64,000 nt of DNA from Rhodococcus_F sp040656415 (GCF_040656415.1 NZ_JBFAMC010000001.1:992001-1056000), one strand, 5' to 3'. Shown: positions 16,774-26,047, numbered from the stretch's first letter. Translations and numbers: made by a program. The notes: generated from the sequence alone by a model not told the origin.

Positions 16774-17348
16774 TACTGCACCGCTCGTCCGCCGCCGCAT
16801 CCTTGGTGCTCGCGTCGATCCTCACTGCCTGCGGGTCTCCGGCCGCTGAACCCGAGGCAGCGTCGGATTCCGGCTCGCCGTCCCCGTCTGTTCGGGTTCC
16901 GCGTCAGGTGGATCAGTCGGATCGGCCGTGGGTGGTGTTCGATCCGTGTCTCGACATTCCAGATGAGGCCCTGGTGGAGGCGGGCTACGATCCGCAGTCC
17001 AAGGACGAAGATGTTGTCGCCGCCGACTATTACACATTCCTGATGTGCGATTTTGACACCCCGCAACGCCAGTACGGGCTAGGCGTGTACTCGGCGAACA
17101 TCACCTTCGCCGAGGAGGAGGAGAAGGTCAAGGATTACTCCACGCCGATCATGCTCGACGGGCGCCGCGCACTACGCAAAGTGCAGTCCTCGCTCGGTTG
17201 CGCCATCAGCATGGAAACCGGCTACGGCATCTTGATCGTCTCCCGTACTCTCCAACTCACTCGGTCGGACCAGAACCCAGAGGAAGAGCGGTGTGTCGGG
17301 ATCGAGGAGACCGCGAGCATCATCGCTCGTTATCTGCCCGACGAATAG
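16770..17348 (+). CDS. DUF3558 lipoprotein, copy 2
   Basis: A 192-residue paralogue of the preceding gene, starting at GTG 16770, which overlaps the preceding stop by four bases. The lipobox (LTAC), the VRVPRQVDQSDRPWVVFDPC segment and all four domain cysteines are kept. The linker is shorter and the last seven residues of copy 1 are missing. Residues from the linker onward are mostly identical, so the duplication is fairly recent or the copies are kept alike. Predicted anchored to the outer face of the membrane. Confidence 0.88.
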   Translation: MILHRSSAAASLVLASILTACGSPAAEPEAASDSGSPSPSVRVPRQVDQSDRPWVVFDPCLDIPDEALVEAGYDPQSKDEDVVAADYYTFLMCDFDTPQRQYGLGVYSANITFAEEEEKVKDYSTPIMLDGRRALRKVQSSLGCAISMETGYGILIVSRTLQLTRSDQNPEEERCVGIEETASIIARYLPDE

Positions 17349-17384
17349 GTGCGGGTTAGTGAGGATCGCTAGGGCAGCCGGCGT

Positions 17385-17978
17385 CTAGTCCAGCCGCCCG
17401 AACCCGACGACTGCGTGATCCGTGTGCCAGTCGAGGTGGTGCACTCGGATCTTCCCGCGTTCGTTGCCACCGACGGTGGTGGCGGTGTCGCCATTGACGG
17501 CGACGACGAAATTGGTGTGCTGGCCGAGCCGGAACTCGTTGTCGTACAGCACCGCATCGCCGGTCTTGGGGCGGTAGCCGTTGCCGATCGGCTCGAACCG
17601 GCCCTGGGAGTCGTAGTACTCCTGAAGTGTATAGACACCGGGGATTCGCCACGAACCGGAGTGCGGATTCGACAGCGGCTCACCGGCTTCGCGCATGATC
17701 CAGCTGACGAAGTTGGCGCACCACGGCTCCTGCATGCCGTCCGAGTAGAAGGTGCCCGGCCGTTGTTCGGCGTGCTCGGCCTCGAGCAGGTCGACGATCC
17801 GCGCCTGCGTCGCAGTCAGTGCAGTGCGATCCACGTCGGGGAACGGCGCTGTGTCCCAAGGCAGATATCGCGACGGCATCCACAACAGTGCCGCGCCCGC
17901 AGCCAACGCCAGCACTGCGATCACCGCAGTGATCCAGACAGTGTGACGGCGACCGCGGGCAACCGATTGCGCGCTCAT
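17385..17978 (-). CDS. Membrane-anchored CHAP-domain protein, putative peptidoglycan amidase
   Basis: A 197-residue protein with one N-terminal membrane anchor (residues 13-34) and an extracytoplasmic CHAP/NlpC-P60-like fold. The catalytic Cys is in EPWCANFVSW (C87) and the His in GQHTNFVVAV (H154). CHAP amidases cut peptide bonds in peptidoglycan, so a cell-wall remodelling role is inferred. It ends 36 bases from the convergent DUF3558 operon, and the exported phosphatases lie upstream on the same strand after a gap of about 95 bases. Confidence 0.8.
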   Translation of the reverse strand: MSAQSVARGRRHTVWITAVIAVLALAAGAALLWMPSRYLPWDTAPFPDVDRTALTATQARIVDLLEAEHAEQRPGTFYSDGMQEPWCANFVSWIMREAGEPLSNPHSGSWRIPGVYTLQEYYDSQGRFEPIGNGYRPKTGDAVLYDNEFRLGQHTNFVVAVNGDTATTVGGNERGKIRVHHLDWHTDHAVVGFGRLD

Positions 17979-18074
17979 ATCTTCGAATGTAGCCGGAGCC
18001 GACAGTCGGCGATCTCTTCGCCATGCGCAGCCGGGCTGTCACACAGTCGCGGAGGCATCGAGGAATTCGAGCCG

Positions 18075-19355
18075 TCAGCCTACGACGAGACTCTCGATCC
18101 TGGCGACTCCGTCCCAACCACCCTGGGGTGCACCAAGACCGAACATGCTCGCAACGGTCGGTGCAACGTCGATCGTGCGGGCCTGGACGCCGTCGATGCG
18201 CTGGCCGCGACCCACCATCTGATGGCCACCCGTGACAAAGAAGGGAATCGGCGTCGTGACGGCGTGGCCGTGGTTGCCAGGGATCGGGTTGGACAGTGGG
18301 GTCGGATCGCTGAACCGCCAACCCGGTGCACAGAACGCCACGACGTCGCCGACGCTGTCACCGAGACCGAACTCGTCCGGGGTGTGTACCGACTCGACGC
18401 CGGGAACACCGGCCGCGATGTGCTTGATCCGCTCGACTGCCTCGCTACGCAGAGCGTCGTCGCCCACGAAGTAGATCAGGTCCGCTCCACCGTTGTCCGC
18501 GATCCGGATCTGTCCGGCGAGAAGGGGATCCGCATTCAGCGGGCGATCGAGTCCGATGAGGTTGGTCGGCACCGACCAGTCCATCGAGTGGTCCGCGAGC
18601 ACGATCAGCACGCTGCGCTCCCAGCGGCCCGAAGCGTGAAGGAAGTCGACGAACCGTCGCACCTGGCCGTCTGTGTTGCGCAGGGCCGCGGTACGCGCGA
18701 TCCGGGTCGAGGGCCCCGACAGGTCTAGATGGCCCACCCGGTCGATGTCGCCGAGATTGGTGAACGTCAGCCGCGGCGAATGGTCGCGGACGATCTGGAT
18801 GAGTGCCTCGGTCGTGAAGTTGTCGGGCGCATGCCCGGTATACGGCAGCAGCGGGAACGGATCCCACACCACCGACGCTCGGTCGCCGAACAATCCGTGC
18901 AAGTAGTCCTTGGAGAGCACGCTCGCGGTGGTCAGCCCCAACTCGGTGCGGACCCGGTCGAGCACCGTCGCGGCCTTCAGATCGCTCGCGAGGCCGAGGG
19001 TCCTCTTGTCACCGGTCTGCGGGTCGTAGATCCCATTGGCGGGAACGCCGTTCCGGTAGGGCAGCACGCCCGTCATCATCGCCGCGTGGTTGGGCAGCGT
19101 CTCCGCGATCATGATCGAGGATGCGTTGGGGTACAGAGTGCCGTCAGCCGCGAGAGCGGTGAGCGTCGGGGTGAGCGACGGGTCGAGTTCGTCCGGGCGC
19201 ATTCCGTCGACGACGAGCACATGCACATCGAGGTCGGGACGAACCGCCACGTCGGCCGTGGCCGTTCCCGTACCGGCCAAGCCGGCAACTGCGAGGCCAC
19301 CGGCGAGCGCCGTACCGCCGACAAGCACATCCCGGCGGGTCAGGGCGCCGCTCAC
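18075..19355 (-). CDS. Tat-exported alkaline phosphatase superfamily protein (phosphodiesterase/pyrophosphatase type)
   Basis: A 426-residue protein with a twin-arginine leader (LTRRDVLVGG, residues 5-14). Alkaline-phosphatase-superfamily metal motifs follow: the first Asp in VLVVDGMRPDE, the nucleophile region MIAETLPNHAAMMTG, NLGDIDRVGH, VLADHSMDW and NPIPGNHGHA. It is closest to type I phosphodiesterase/nucleotide pyrophosphatases. Its start overlaps the stop of the upstream phosphatase gene by four bases (ATGA), so the two are co-translated and probably work together outside the membrane. Substrate not known. Confidence 0.86.
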   Translation of the reverse strand: MSGALTRRDVLVGGTALAGGLAVAGLAGTGTATADVAVRPDLDVHVLVVDGMRPDELDPSLTPTLTALAADGTLYPNASSIMIAETLPNHAAMMTGVLPYRNGVPANGIYDPQTGDKRTLGLASDLKAATVLDRVRTELGLTTASVLSKDYLHGLFGDRASVVWDPFPLLPYTGHAPDNFTTEALIQIVRDHSPRLTFTNLGDIDRVGHLDLSGPSTRIARTAALRNTDGQVRRFVDFLHASGRWERSVLIVLADHSMDWSVPTNLIGLDRPLNADPLLAGQIRIADNGGADLIYFVGDDALRSEAVERIKHIAAGVPGVESVHTPDEFGLGDSVGDVVAFCAPGWRFSDPTPLSNPIPGNHGHAVTTPIPFFVTGGHQMVGRGQRIDGVQARTIDVAPTVASMFGLGAPQGGWDGVARIESLVVG

Positions 19356-21073
19356 GCGTTCGCTCCCGGGCGGTAGGCGGCAGGATCGAGCGGGGCCGCA
19401 ACCGGGTGGGCCTGCTGGGTGCCGTCGGCGACGCGGTAGCTCGCCGCGTGCCCAACCGTGGCGTGCGGATCGGTCACATCGCTGAGGTAGAACCAGTCCA
19501 TCTGTGCTCCTTGTCTGTTCACCTCGAACACGCCGTAGCCATTGGAGTCGAGCTCGACGTGCCGTATATGACGGTTGAGTCCCTTGAACGCCTCCTCGAC
19601 GGCGACGCTCCCGGTGCGCGGGGGAACGCCGAGCATTTCGTCGACATTGGAGGACGTCACCGCCGGGACGATGAACTCTGTGCCGACCGTGCCTGCACCC
19701 GGGTAGTTCGCCGCGTCCACCGGAAGGTCACATGCCCACGTGGTGTGGATGTCGCCGGTGAGGAAGACGGTGTTGCGAACCCCGTTCGCGGAGATCGCGT
19801 CGAAGAGTCTGCGACGGTCGGCGGTGTAGCCGTCCCACTGATCGGTGCTGTAGGGGATGCCGACGTCGGGCAATCCGACCAAGTCGGTGATCGCACCCAT
19901 GGTGCGGTCGTCGAGAGGCGGGAACACCAAGGGGGAGATCATCACCGGGTTGCCGACGAGCTTCCACTGCGCCGACGAAGTGACGATGCCACTGGTCAGC
20001 CAGTCCATCTGCTCACGACCGGCGATCGTCCGGTCCGGGGAGTCGATCTTGCGCCACCCAGCGCCCGTGGAGGCCTGCTCGTCACGGTAGGTGCGCAGGT
20101 CGAGCATGGACAGCTCGGCGAGATTGCCGAACTGGAAACGCCGGTAGAGCGTGGCGTCGCCACCGGTGCCGTCGACCCGCACCGGCATCCACTCGAAGTA
20201 GGCCTGCATCGACGCAACCTTGCGCGCACCCCACTCACCGTCTCTGGCCGGATCGTGGTCCACGGAGCCGCCGTCGTACGAGTTGTCGGCGGACTCGTGG
20301 TCGTCCCATGTGGCGATGAACGGCACCTTGGCGTGCAACGCCATCAGGTCGGGGTCGGTCTTGTACTGCGCGTGCCGGATCCGGTAGTCGGCGAGCGAGA
20401 TGATGTCGTGTGCCGGATCATGCAGTCGGACAGAGCCGTTCCGGGCGCCGAACACGCCGTGGCCGTACTCGTAGATGTAGTCGCCGAGGTGGATGATCGC
20501 GTCGAGGTCGTCACGCTCGGCAAGGTGACGGTATGCCGCGAAGTAGCCGCCCTCCCAGTTGGAGCACGAAGCGACACCGAACCGTAGGCGCTCGAGATCG
20601 GCGTCGGTCGCGGGAGCAGTGCGGGTGCGTCCTACCGGAGAGGTCTGGCCGAGAGCGGTGAACCGGTAGAAGTATTCGCTGCCCGGGCGCAGGCCGGAGA
20701 CGTCGACCTTCACGGTGTGGTCGGTGTCGGGACCGGTGTTCGCGGTGCCGCTGCGCACGATGTTCGCGAAGTCCGGGTCGGCCGCGACCTGCCAGGACAG
20801 CTGAACGTTCTGCCCCACGCCGGAACCCGGTAGTGCGTCTGCGGAGGGGGTGATCCGGGTCCAGATGATCACCCGGTCGGGGAGGGGATCGCCCGACGCG
20901 ACACCGTGGACGAATCCAGGTGTCGCAGCCTGGGCTGAGGCCCGTCCCGTGGCGGCGGCGGCGAGTCCGGCTGCTGCAACCGCCATCGAGCCGCGCAACA
21001 CGCCGCGTCGGCTGACTCCAGTGATCTCGTTGTTCTGGAACACCCGGGGATCACAGCACAACTCGTTCGCCAT
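19352..21073 (-). CDS. phoD: PhoD-like alkaline phosphatase/phosphodiesterase
   Basis: A 573-residue protein: Tat leader (SRRGVLRGSM, around residues 21-30), an N-terminal beta-sandwich PhoD_N domain (about 45-155), then the metallophosphatase domain with GVASCSNWEGG, HLGDYIYEYG, TWDDHESADN and FLTGDIHTTW. PhoD enzymes use Fe/Ca to release phosphate from phosphodiesters and are usually induced by phosphate shortage. It is the first gene of a pair with the overlapping phosphatase at 18075. I did not find a clear Pho box upstream. Confidence 0.9.
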   Translation of the reverse strand: MANELCCDPRVFQNNEITGVSRRGVLRGSMAVAAAGLAAAATGRASAQAATPGFVHGVASGDPLPDRVIIWTRITPSADALPGSGVGQNVQLSWQVAADPDFANIVRSGTANTGPDTDHTVKVDVSGLRPGSEYFYRFTALGQTSPVGRTRTAPATDADLERLRFGVASCSNWEGGYFAAYRHLAERDDLDAIIHLGDYIYEYGHGVFGARNGSVRLHDPAHDIISLADYRIRHAQYKTDPDLMALHAKVPFIATWDDHESADNSYDGGSVDHDPARDGEWGARKVASMQAYFEWMPVRVDGTGGDATLYRRFQFGNLAELSMLDLRTYRDEQASTGAGWRKIDSPDRTIAGREQMDWLTSGIVTSSAQWKLVGNPVMISPLVFPPLDDRTMGAITDLVGLPDVGIPYSTDQWDGYTADRRRLFDAISANGVRNTVFLTGDIHTTWACDLPVDAANYPGAGTVGTEFIVPAVTSSNVDEMLGVPPRTGSVAVEEAFKGLNRHIRHVELDSNGYGVFEVNRQGAQMDWFYLSDVTDPHATVGHAASYRVADGTQQAHPVAAPLDPAAYRPGANA

Positions 21074-21529
21074 TCAAAATTTGATATGACATGCGCGACA
21101 GGTGTTCAACTGAAATTAAGTTAGTGAGAATTCGCAATTCGCCTTCGCGTCCGCACCGTTCCGCCTTCGACGCATGTGAACCAGCACTCACACCGCTTGC
21201 GGGTCGAGAGGCATCCGATCGGCCAACGCGTGACCATTTTCGAAACCGGAGGCGTAGCCGCCGAGGCGATCGACCGCCCAGTGAACTGCGATTTCAACCA
21301 CCCCGGCCGACAAGGTCATCGGCATCGGAGCACCCTTCGACGAACGATGCTATGCACCAGGTTCGGGACGGCTCATGTCTCCGTACAACTTCTTCTTCGT
21401 GACGAAAGTCTCGAATCTGTAAACATATCTGATACTTTGCGTTACGGTTAGTTAGATAGCCCTTGTGGTAACTGTCACATTCGTTCGGTGCATACTGACC
21501 AGTAATAGTTCAGGTCTCTTGGAGGTCCA
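21074..21529. other. Divergent intergenic region between phoD and choD
   Basis: About 455 bases without a credible gene. It must carry the promoters of both genes. The choD side holds a CRP-like site (21464-21479). The phoD side has an AT-rich stretch close to the start codon. I saw no KstR-type palindrome. Confidence 0.55.
21464..21479. promoter_or_regulatory. CRP/GlxR-like binding site upstream of choD
   Basis: TGTGGTAACTGTCACA fits TGTGA-N6-TCACA with one mismatch and lies about 54 bases before the choD ATG. Two other near-consensus sites occur in the window, both in front of the metallophosphoesterase genes. Binding is inferred from pattern only. Confidence 0.45.
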
Positions 21530-21532
21530 GTG

Positions 21533-23275
21533 ATGAGCAAGCAGCGCGCAACGGACTACGACGTCCTTGTCGTGGGTTCCGGCTTCGGTGGCAGTGTCAC
21601 CGCGCTCCGATTGGTGGAGAAGGGCTACAGAGTCGGCATTCTCGAGGCGGGCCGCCGCTTCGAAGACAGTGACTTCGCGAAGACGAGTTGGGACCTCAAG
21701 AAGTTCCTATGGGCACCTGCCTTGGGCTTCTTCGGTATTCAGCGGGTCCACGTTCTGCGTGACTGCCTGATCCTCGCCGGTGCCGGCGTCGGCGGCGGTT
21801 CGCTCAACTACGCCAACACGCTCTACAAGCCGCCCGCTCCCTTCTTCGAAGACAAGCAGTGGTCGGACATCACCGACTGGCATGACGAACTCACGCCGTA
21901 CTACGACCAGGCCCGCAAGATGCTCGGCGTCGTGCAGAACCCACACATGACCTCGGCGGACGAGATCATCAAGTCGGTCGCCGAAGACATGGGGGTTGGT
22001 GACACGTTCATCCAGACACCCGTGGGCGTGTTCTTCGGAGAGCCCGGCAAGACCGTATCCGACCCCTACTTCGGTGGTGTCGGCCCCGACCGGACCGGAT
22101 GCATCGAGTGCGGTGAGTGCATGACCGGATGCCGGCATGGTGCGAAGAACACTCTGCTCAAGAACTACCTCGGCCTTGCCGAAAAGGCCGGTGCCGAGAT
22201 CATCCCGATGACAACGGTTACAGGGCTGCGCGAGGCCCACGACGGGACGTGGCACGTCAGCACCCGGCGCACGGGACCGCGCAAGCGCAGAGGTCGCAAG
22301 ACTTATACCGCCGCGAATGTCGTTCTCGCCGCGGGTACGTGGGGCACGCAGCATCTGCTGTTCGACCAGAAGGATTCTGGATCGTTGCCCAAGATCTCCG
22401 ACCAACTCGGTGTGCTTACCCGCACCAACTCCGAGTCGATCCTCGGCGCGGCCAAGAAGAAGGTGGATCCCACTCTGGATCTGACGAAGGGCGTGGCAAT
22501 CACATCGTCGTTCCACCCGACGTCCGACACTCACGTCGAGCCGGTGCGTTACGGCAAGGGGTCGAACTCCATGGCCCTGTTGCAGACTCTGCTGACCGAC
22601 GGTGGCGGACGACGGTGGATGACGTTCCTCAAGGAGCTTGCGAAGAACCCGACCGCAGTAAGAGCGCTCACGCCCTACAAGTGGAGCGAGCGCACCATCA
22701 TCGCGCTCGTCATGCAGAACCTCGACAACTCCATCACGACCTACACCAAGAAGGGTCTGTTCGGCCGGCGCAAGGTCACGAGCAAGCAGGGCCACGGGGA
22801 GCCGAACCCGAGCTGGATTCCGGTCGGTAACGACGCCACCCGGCGGATCGCGAAGAAGATCGGCGGCGAGGCGGGCGGAACTTGGGGGGACGTGTTCAAC
22901 ATTCCGCTCACCGCACATTTCCTCGGTGGCTGCGCGATATCTTCGGAGCCGTCGAAGGGCGTCATCGATCCGTACCACCGCGTGTGGGGATATCCGACGC
23001 TGAGCGTCGTCGATGGTGCCGCTGTGTCTGCGAATCTGGGCGTCAACCCGTCGCTGACGATCGCGGCGCAGGCCGAGCGAGCGGCCTCGCTGTGGCCGAA
23101 CAAGGGTGAGCAGGATCAGCGTCCCGAACAGGGTCAGGGATACCAACGCATCAACCCCGTCGCGCCGGTAAAGCCCGTAGTCCCCGAGGATGCCCCTGCG
23201 GCTCTGGTACTGCCGATCGTCGAGGTCCGCAGTGGCTCCTCAAAGGCGAGAGCGAGCAAGCACGGCGCTGCGTAG
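21533..23275 (+). CDS. choD: ChoD-like GMC oxidoreductase, putative cholesterol/3-beta-hydroxysteroid oxidase
   Basis: A 580-residue FAD enzyme of the GMC family. The Rossmann motif is GSGFGGS near the N-terminus, a C-rich segment GCIECGECMTGCRHGAKN lies around residues 190-207, and the C-terminal HFLGGCAIS and NLGVNPSLTI segments line the active site. It matches Rv3409c (ChoD) and holds the same place between guaB3 and guaA. Steroid oxidation in mycobacterial ChoD has been debated, so the substrate is uncertain. The cysteine pattern resembles a ferredoxin-like cluster motif, unusual for a simple oxidase. ATG 21533 follows GGAGG; GTG 21530 adds one residue. Confidence 0.9.
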   Translation: MSKQRATDYDVLVVGSGFGGSVTALRLVEKGYRVGILEAGRRFEDSDFAKTSWDLKKFLWAPALGFFGIQRVHVLRDCLILAGAGVGGGSLNYANTLYKPPAPFFEDKQWSDITDWHDELTPYYDQARKMLGVVQNPHMTSADEIIKSVAEDMGVGDTFIQTPVGVFFGEPGKTVSDPYFGGVGPDRTGCIECGECMTGCRHGAKNTLLKNYLGLAEKAGAEIIPMTTVTGLREAHDGTWHVSTRRTGPRKRRGRKTYTAANVVLAAGTWGTQHLLFDQKDSGSLPKISDQLGVLTRTNSESILGAAKKKVDPTLDLTKGVAITSSFHPTSDTHVEPVRYGKGSNSMALLQTLLTDGGGRRWMTFLKELAKNPTAVRALTPYKWSERTIIALVMQNLDNSITTYTKKGLFGRRKVTSKQGHGEPNPSWIPVGNDATRRIAKKIGGEAGGTWGDVFNIPLTAHFLGGCAISSEPSKGVIDPYHRVWGYPTLSVVDGAAVSANLGVNPSLTIAAQAERAASLWPNKGEQDQRPEQGQGYQRINPVAPVKPVVPEDAPAALVLPIVEVRSGSSKARASKHGAA

Positions 23276-23340
23276 TGGTTGGATCGGGCCCGGTCATGGG
23301 GTCGGGTGGGCCGTGGTGCCGCGCAGCCTAGACTGACCCG

Positions 23341-24912
23341 GTGGCAGATATCGAGCAACAGAGACCGGTCCTCGTCGTCGACTTCGGCGCGCAGTACGCG
23401 CAGCTGATCGCACGCCGGGTGCGCGAGGCCAAGGTCTACTCCGAGGTGATTCCGCACACCGCGACCGTCGAGGAGATCGCGGCCAGGAACCCCCTCGCTG
23501 TGGTGCTCTCGGGTGGGCCGTCGAGCGTCTACGCCGAAGGCGCGCCCCAGCTGGATCCGGCACTGTTCGACATGGAAGTGCCAGTGTTCGGTATCTGCTA
23601 CGGATTTCAGGCCATGGCCGGCGCCCTCGGCGGAACGGTGGCTCACACCGGCACCCGCGAATACGGCCGGACCGACTTGGCGGTCCGGGGCGGAATATTG
23701 CACGACGGTCTGCCGTCGAGTCAGCCCGTTTGGATGAGTCACGGCGACGCGGTAACGGAGGCGCCGGAAGGCTTCGAGGTGACCGCGACGAGTGCGGGCG
23801 CACCCGTCGCGGCATTCGAGGACCGCGCCCGCAAGTTCGCGGGGGTGCAGTATCACCCCGAGGTCCTTCACTCGCCGCACGGACAGCAGGTGCTGAGCCG
23901 GTTCTTGCATGAGATCGCGGGAATTCCTGCAGCGTGGACGCCCGCGAACATCGCTGACGCGCTCGTGGAGCAGGTCCGCGCACAGGTCGGCGACGGTAAG
24001 GCCATCTGTGGACTCTCCGGCGGTGTCGACTCCGCTGTCGCGGCGGCGATTGTGCAACGAGCTATAGGCGACAACCTCACCTGCGTTTTCGTCGACCATG
24101 GTCTGATGCGTTCGGGCGAACGGATTCAGGTGGAAAGGGATTTCGTCGCCGCCACTGGCGCCCGGCTCATCACCGTCGATGCTGCCGAAACCTTCATCGG
24201 CGAACTGGCCGGGGTGTCCGACCCCGAGACCAAGCGCAAGATCATCGGCCGAGAATTCATCCGCAGCTTCGAGGGCGCGGTCAGTGATGTGCTGGGTGAG
24301 AACGCCGCGCACGGCGACGCGGTGGACTTCCTCGTGCAGGGCACGCTCTACCCGGATGTCGTCGAGTCCGGTGGAGGCACGGGCACGGCCAACATCAAGA
24401 GCCACCACAATGTGGGTGGACTCCCGGAGGACTTGCAGTTCACGCTCGTCGAACCGCTCCGACTACTGTTCAAGGACGAGGTTCGTGCTGTGGGGCGCGA
24501 ACTGGGTCTCCCTGATGAAATCGTGGGGCGTCAGCCGTTCCCCGGCCCCGGACTCGGTATCCGCATCATCGGAGAGGTTACTCAGGAGCGGCTCGAGATC
24601 CTGCGCCACGCGGATTCCATCGCGCGTGAAGAACTGACGGCCGCAGGGCTCGACGGTCAGATCTGGCAGTGCCCGGTGGTACTGCTGGCCGACGTCCGCA
24701 GCGTCGGCGTGCAGGGTGACGGACGCACCTACGGTCATCCGATCGTGCTTCGCCCGGTGTCGAGCGAGGACGCGATGACCGCGGACTGGACGCGACTGCC
24801 CTACGACGTGCTCGAGCGGATCTCCACCCGGATCACCAATGAGGTGCATGAGGTCAACCGCGTCGTTCTGGACATCACGAGCAAACCGCCGGGCACCATC
24901 GAGTGGGAGTAA
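23341..24912 (+). CDS. guaA: GMP synthase (glutamine-hydrolysing)
   Basis: A 523-residue two-domain enzyme converting XMP to GMP. The N-terminal class I glutaminase has the nucleophile Cys86 in FGICYGFQ and the His-Glu pair in QYHPEV. The C-terminal ATP-pyrophosphatase domain has the P-loop LSGGVDSAVAA, followed by the dimerisation domain ending KPPGTIEWE. The start is GTG 23341. With guaB and guaB3 in this window it completes the IMP-to-GMP branch, although choD and about 6 kb of envelope genes separate them. Confidence 0.97.
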   Translation: MADIEQQRPVLVVDFGAQYAQLIARRVREAKVYSEVIPHTATVEEIAARNPLAVVLSGGPSSVYAEGAPQLDPALFDMEVPVFGICYGFQAMAGALGGTVAHTGTREYGRTDLAVRGGILHDGLPSSQPVWMSHGDAVTEAPEGFEVTATSAGAPVAAFEDRARKFAGVQYHPEVLHSPHGQQVLSRFLHEIAGIPAAWTPANIADALVEQVRAQVGDGKAICGLSGGVDSAVAAAIVQRAIGDNLTCVFVDHGLMRSGERIQVERDFVAATGARLITVDAAETFIGELAGVSDPETKRKIIGREFIRSFEGAVSDVLGENAAHGDAVDFLVQGTLYPDVVESGGGTGTANIKSHHNVGGLPEDLQFTLVEPLRLLFKDEVRAVGRELGLPDEIVGRQPFPGPGLGIRIIGEVTQERLEILRHADSIAREELTAAGLDGQIWQCPVVLLADVRSVGVQGDGRTYGHPIVLRPVSSEDAMTADWTRLPYDVLERISTRITNEVHEVNRVVLDITSKPPGTIEWE

Positions 24913-24979
24913 GACCAGAAGTTGGTGATCGAGCTCAGCTATAAGGTGTTTCTCAGCTTCGATCGGTTCAATGATTATC

Positions 24980-26047
24980 ATGTCTACTGCGAACCCAACA
25001 GTGAACACCGAGCAATTCGCCGAACGAATGATGCGCGAGATGGACAGCGCCAGCAGCGCGATCCTGGTCAGCATCGGGCACCAGACCGGGCTGTTCGACA
25101 CAATGGCCGGTCTCGAACCGGCCACCAGCGCGGAAATCGCCCGCGCTGCCGGTCTGAACGAACGCTATGTTCGGGAGTGGCTGGGCGGCATGGTCACCGC
25201 GCGCGTCATCGAGTACGACAGCGCCACCAAGCACTACCTCCTGCCGCCCGAACACGCGGCTGCACTGACCCGGGCTGCGGGGCCGGACAACCTGGCGCGA
25301 CTCGCTCAGTACGTCTCGATTTTCGCGGAGATCGAGCAGAAGATCATCGGCTGTTTCCGCGACGGCGGCGGCCTGCCCTACAGCGACTATCCGCGCTTCC
25401 ACACGATAATGGCCGAGCAAAGCGGCGAGGTGTTCGACGCCTCATTGATCGACGGGATTCTGCCGTTGGCTGCTGGCGTGCCTGAACGGCTGCGCGCCGG
25501 AGCCGACGTAGCGGACTTCGGCTGCGGCAGCGGCCACGCGATAAACGTGATGGCCCAGGCCTATCCCGATAGCCGGTTCGTCGGGATCGACTTCTCTCCG
25601 GAGGGAATCTCGAAGGGGACAGCCGAAGCGACTCGGCTTGGGTTGGCCAACGCGACGTTCCAGCAGGCTGACGTTGCCGAACTGGACGCCGCCGATGCCT
25701 ACGATTTCATCACCGCGTTCGACAGCATCCACGACCAGGCGCGACCGGATCGTGTGCTAGCCAATATCTACCGCGCGCTGCGACCCGGTGGTGTGTTCTT
25801 GATGGTCGACATCAAGGCGTCGAGCCGACTCGAAGAAAACGTCGGTGTCCCGCTCAGAACCTACTTCTACACGGCGTCGGTGATGCATTGCATGAGCGTT
25901 TCGCTCGCCCTCGACGGGGCCGGGCTCGGGACCGCATGGGGTCGGCAACTTGCCGAATCGATGCTTGAAGAAGCCGGATTCAGGGAAGTGCAGGTCGAGG
26001 AGGTCGAAACCGACCCGGTGAACGATTACTACATCGCCAGAAAGTAA
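24980..26047 (+). CDS. SAM-dependent methyltransferase with N-terminal winged-helix domain (Rv2258c-like)
   Basis: A 355-residue protein. The first about 100 residues form a helical/winged-helix dimerisation domain (EIARAAGLNERYVREWLGGM). The C-terminal Rossmann domain has SAM motif I VADFGCGSGHA (about 173-183) and the post-motif VGIDFSPEGI. The layout resembles Rv2258c and O-methyltransferase-like enzymes; the substrate is unknown. It starts about 60 bases after guaA, with no strong ribosome site; ATG 24971 is an alternative start three residues upstream. Confidence 0.85.
   Translation: MSTANPTVNTEQFAERMMREMDSASSAILVSIGHQTGLFDTMAGLEPATSAEIARAAGLNERYVREWLGGMVTARVIEYDSATKHYLLPPEHAAALTRAAGPDNLARLAQYVSIFAEIEQKIIGCFRDGGGLPYSDYPRFHTIMAEQSGEVFDASLIDGILPLAAGVPERLRAGADVADFGCGSGHAINVMAQAYPDSRFVGIDFSPEGISKGTAEATRLGLANATFQQADVAELDAADAYDFITAFDSIHDQARPDRVLANIYRALRPGGVFLMVDIKASSRLEENVGVPLRTYFYTASVMHCMSVSLALDGAGLGTAWGRQLAESMLEEAGFREVQVEEVETDPVNDYYIARK

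Noticed and set aside
17415..18728. 437-codon plus-strand open frame opposite the CHAP and phosphatase genes
   Set aside because: Both minus-strand genes have signal peptides and catalytic motifs; the antisense product is Arg/Asp-rich and featureless.
21074..21529. KstR operator for choD or Pho box for phoD
   Set aside because: I found no KstR-type AACnnGTT palindrome and no repeated Pho-box units; only the CRP-like site is supportable.
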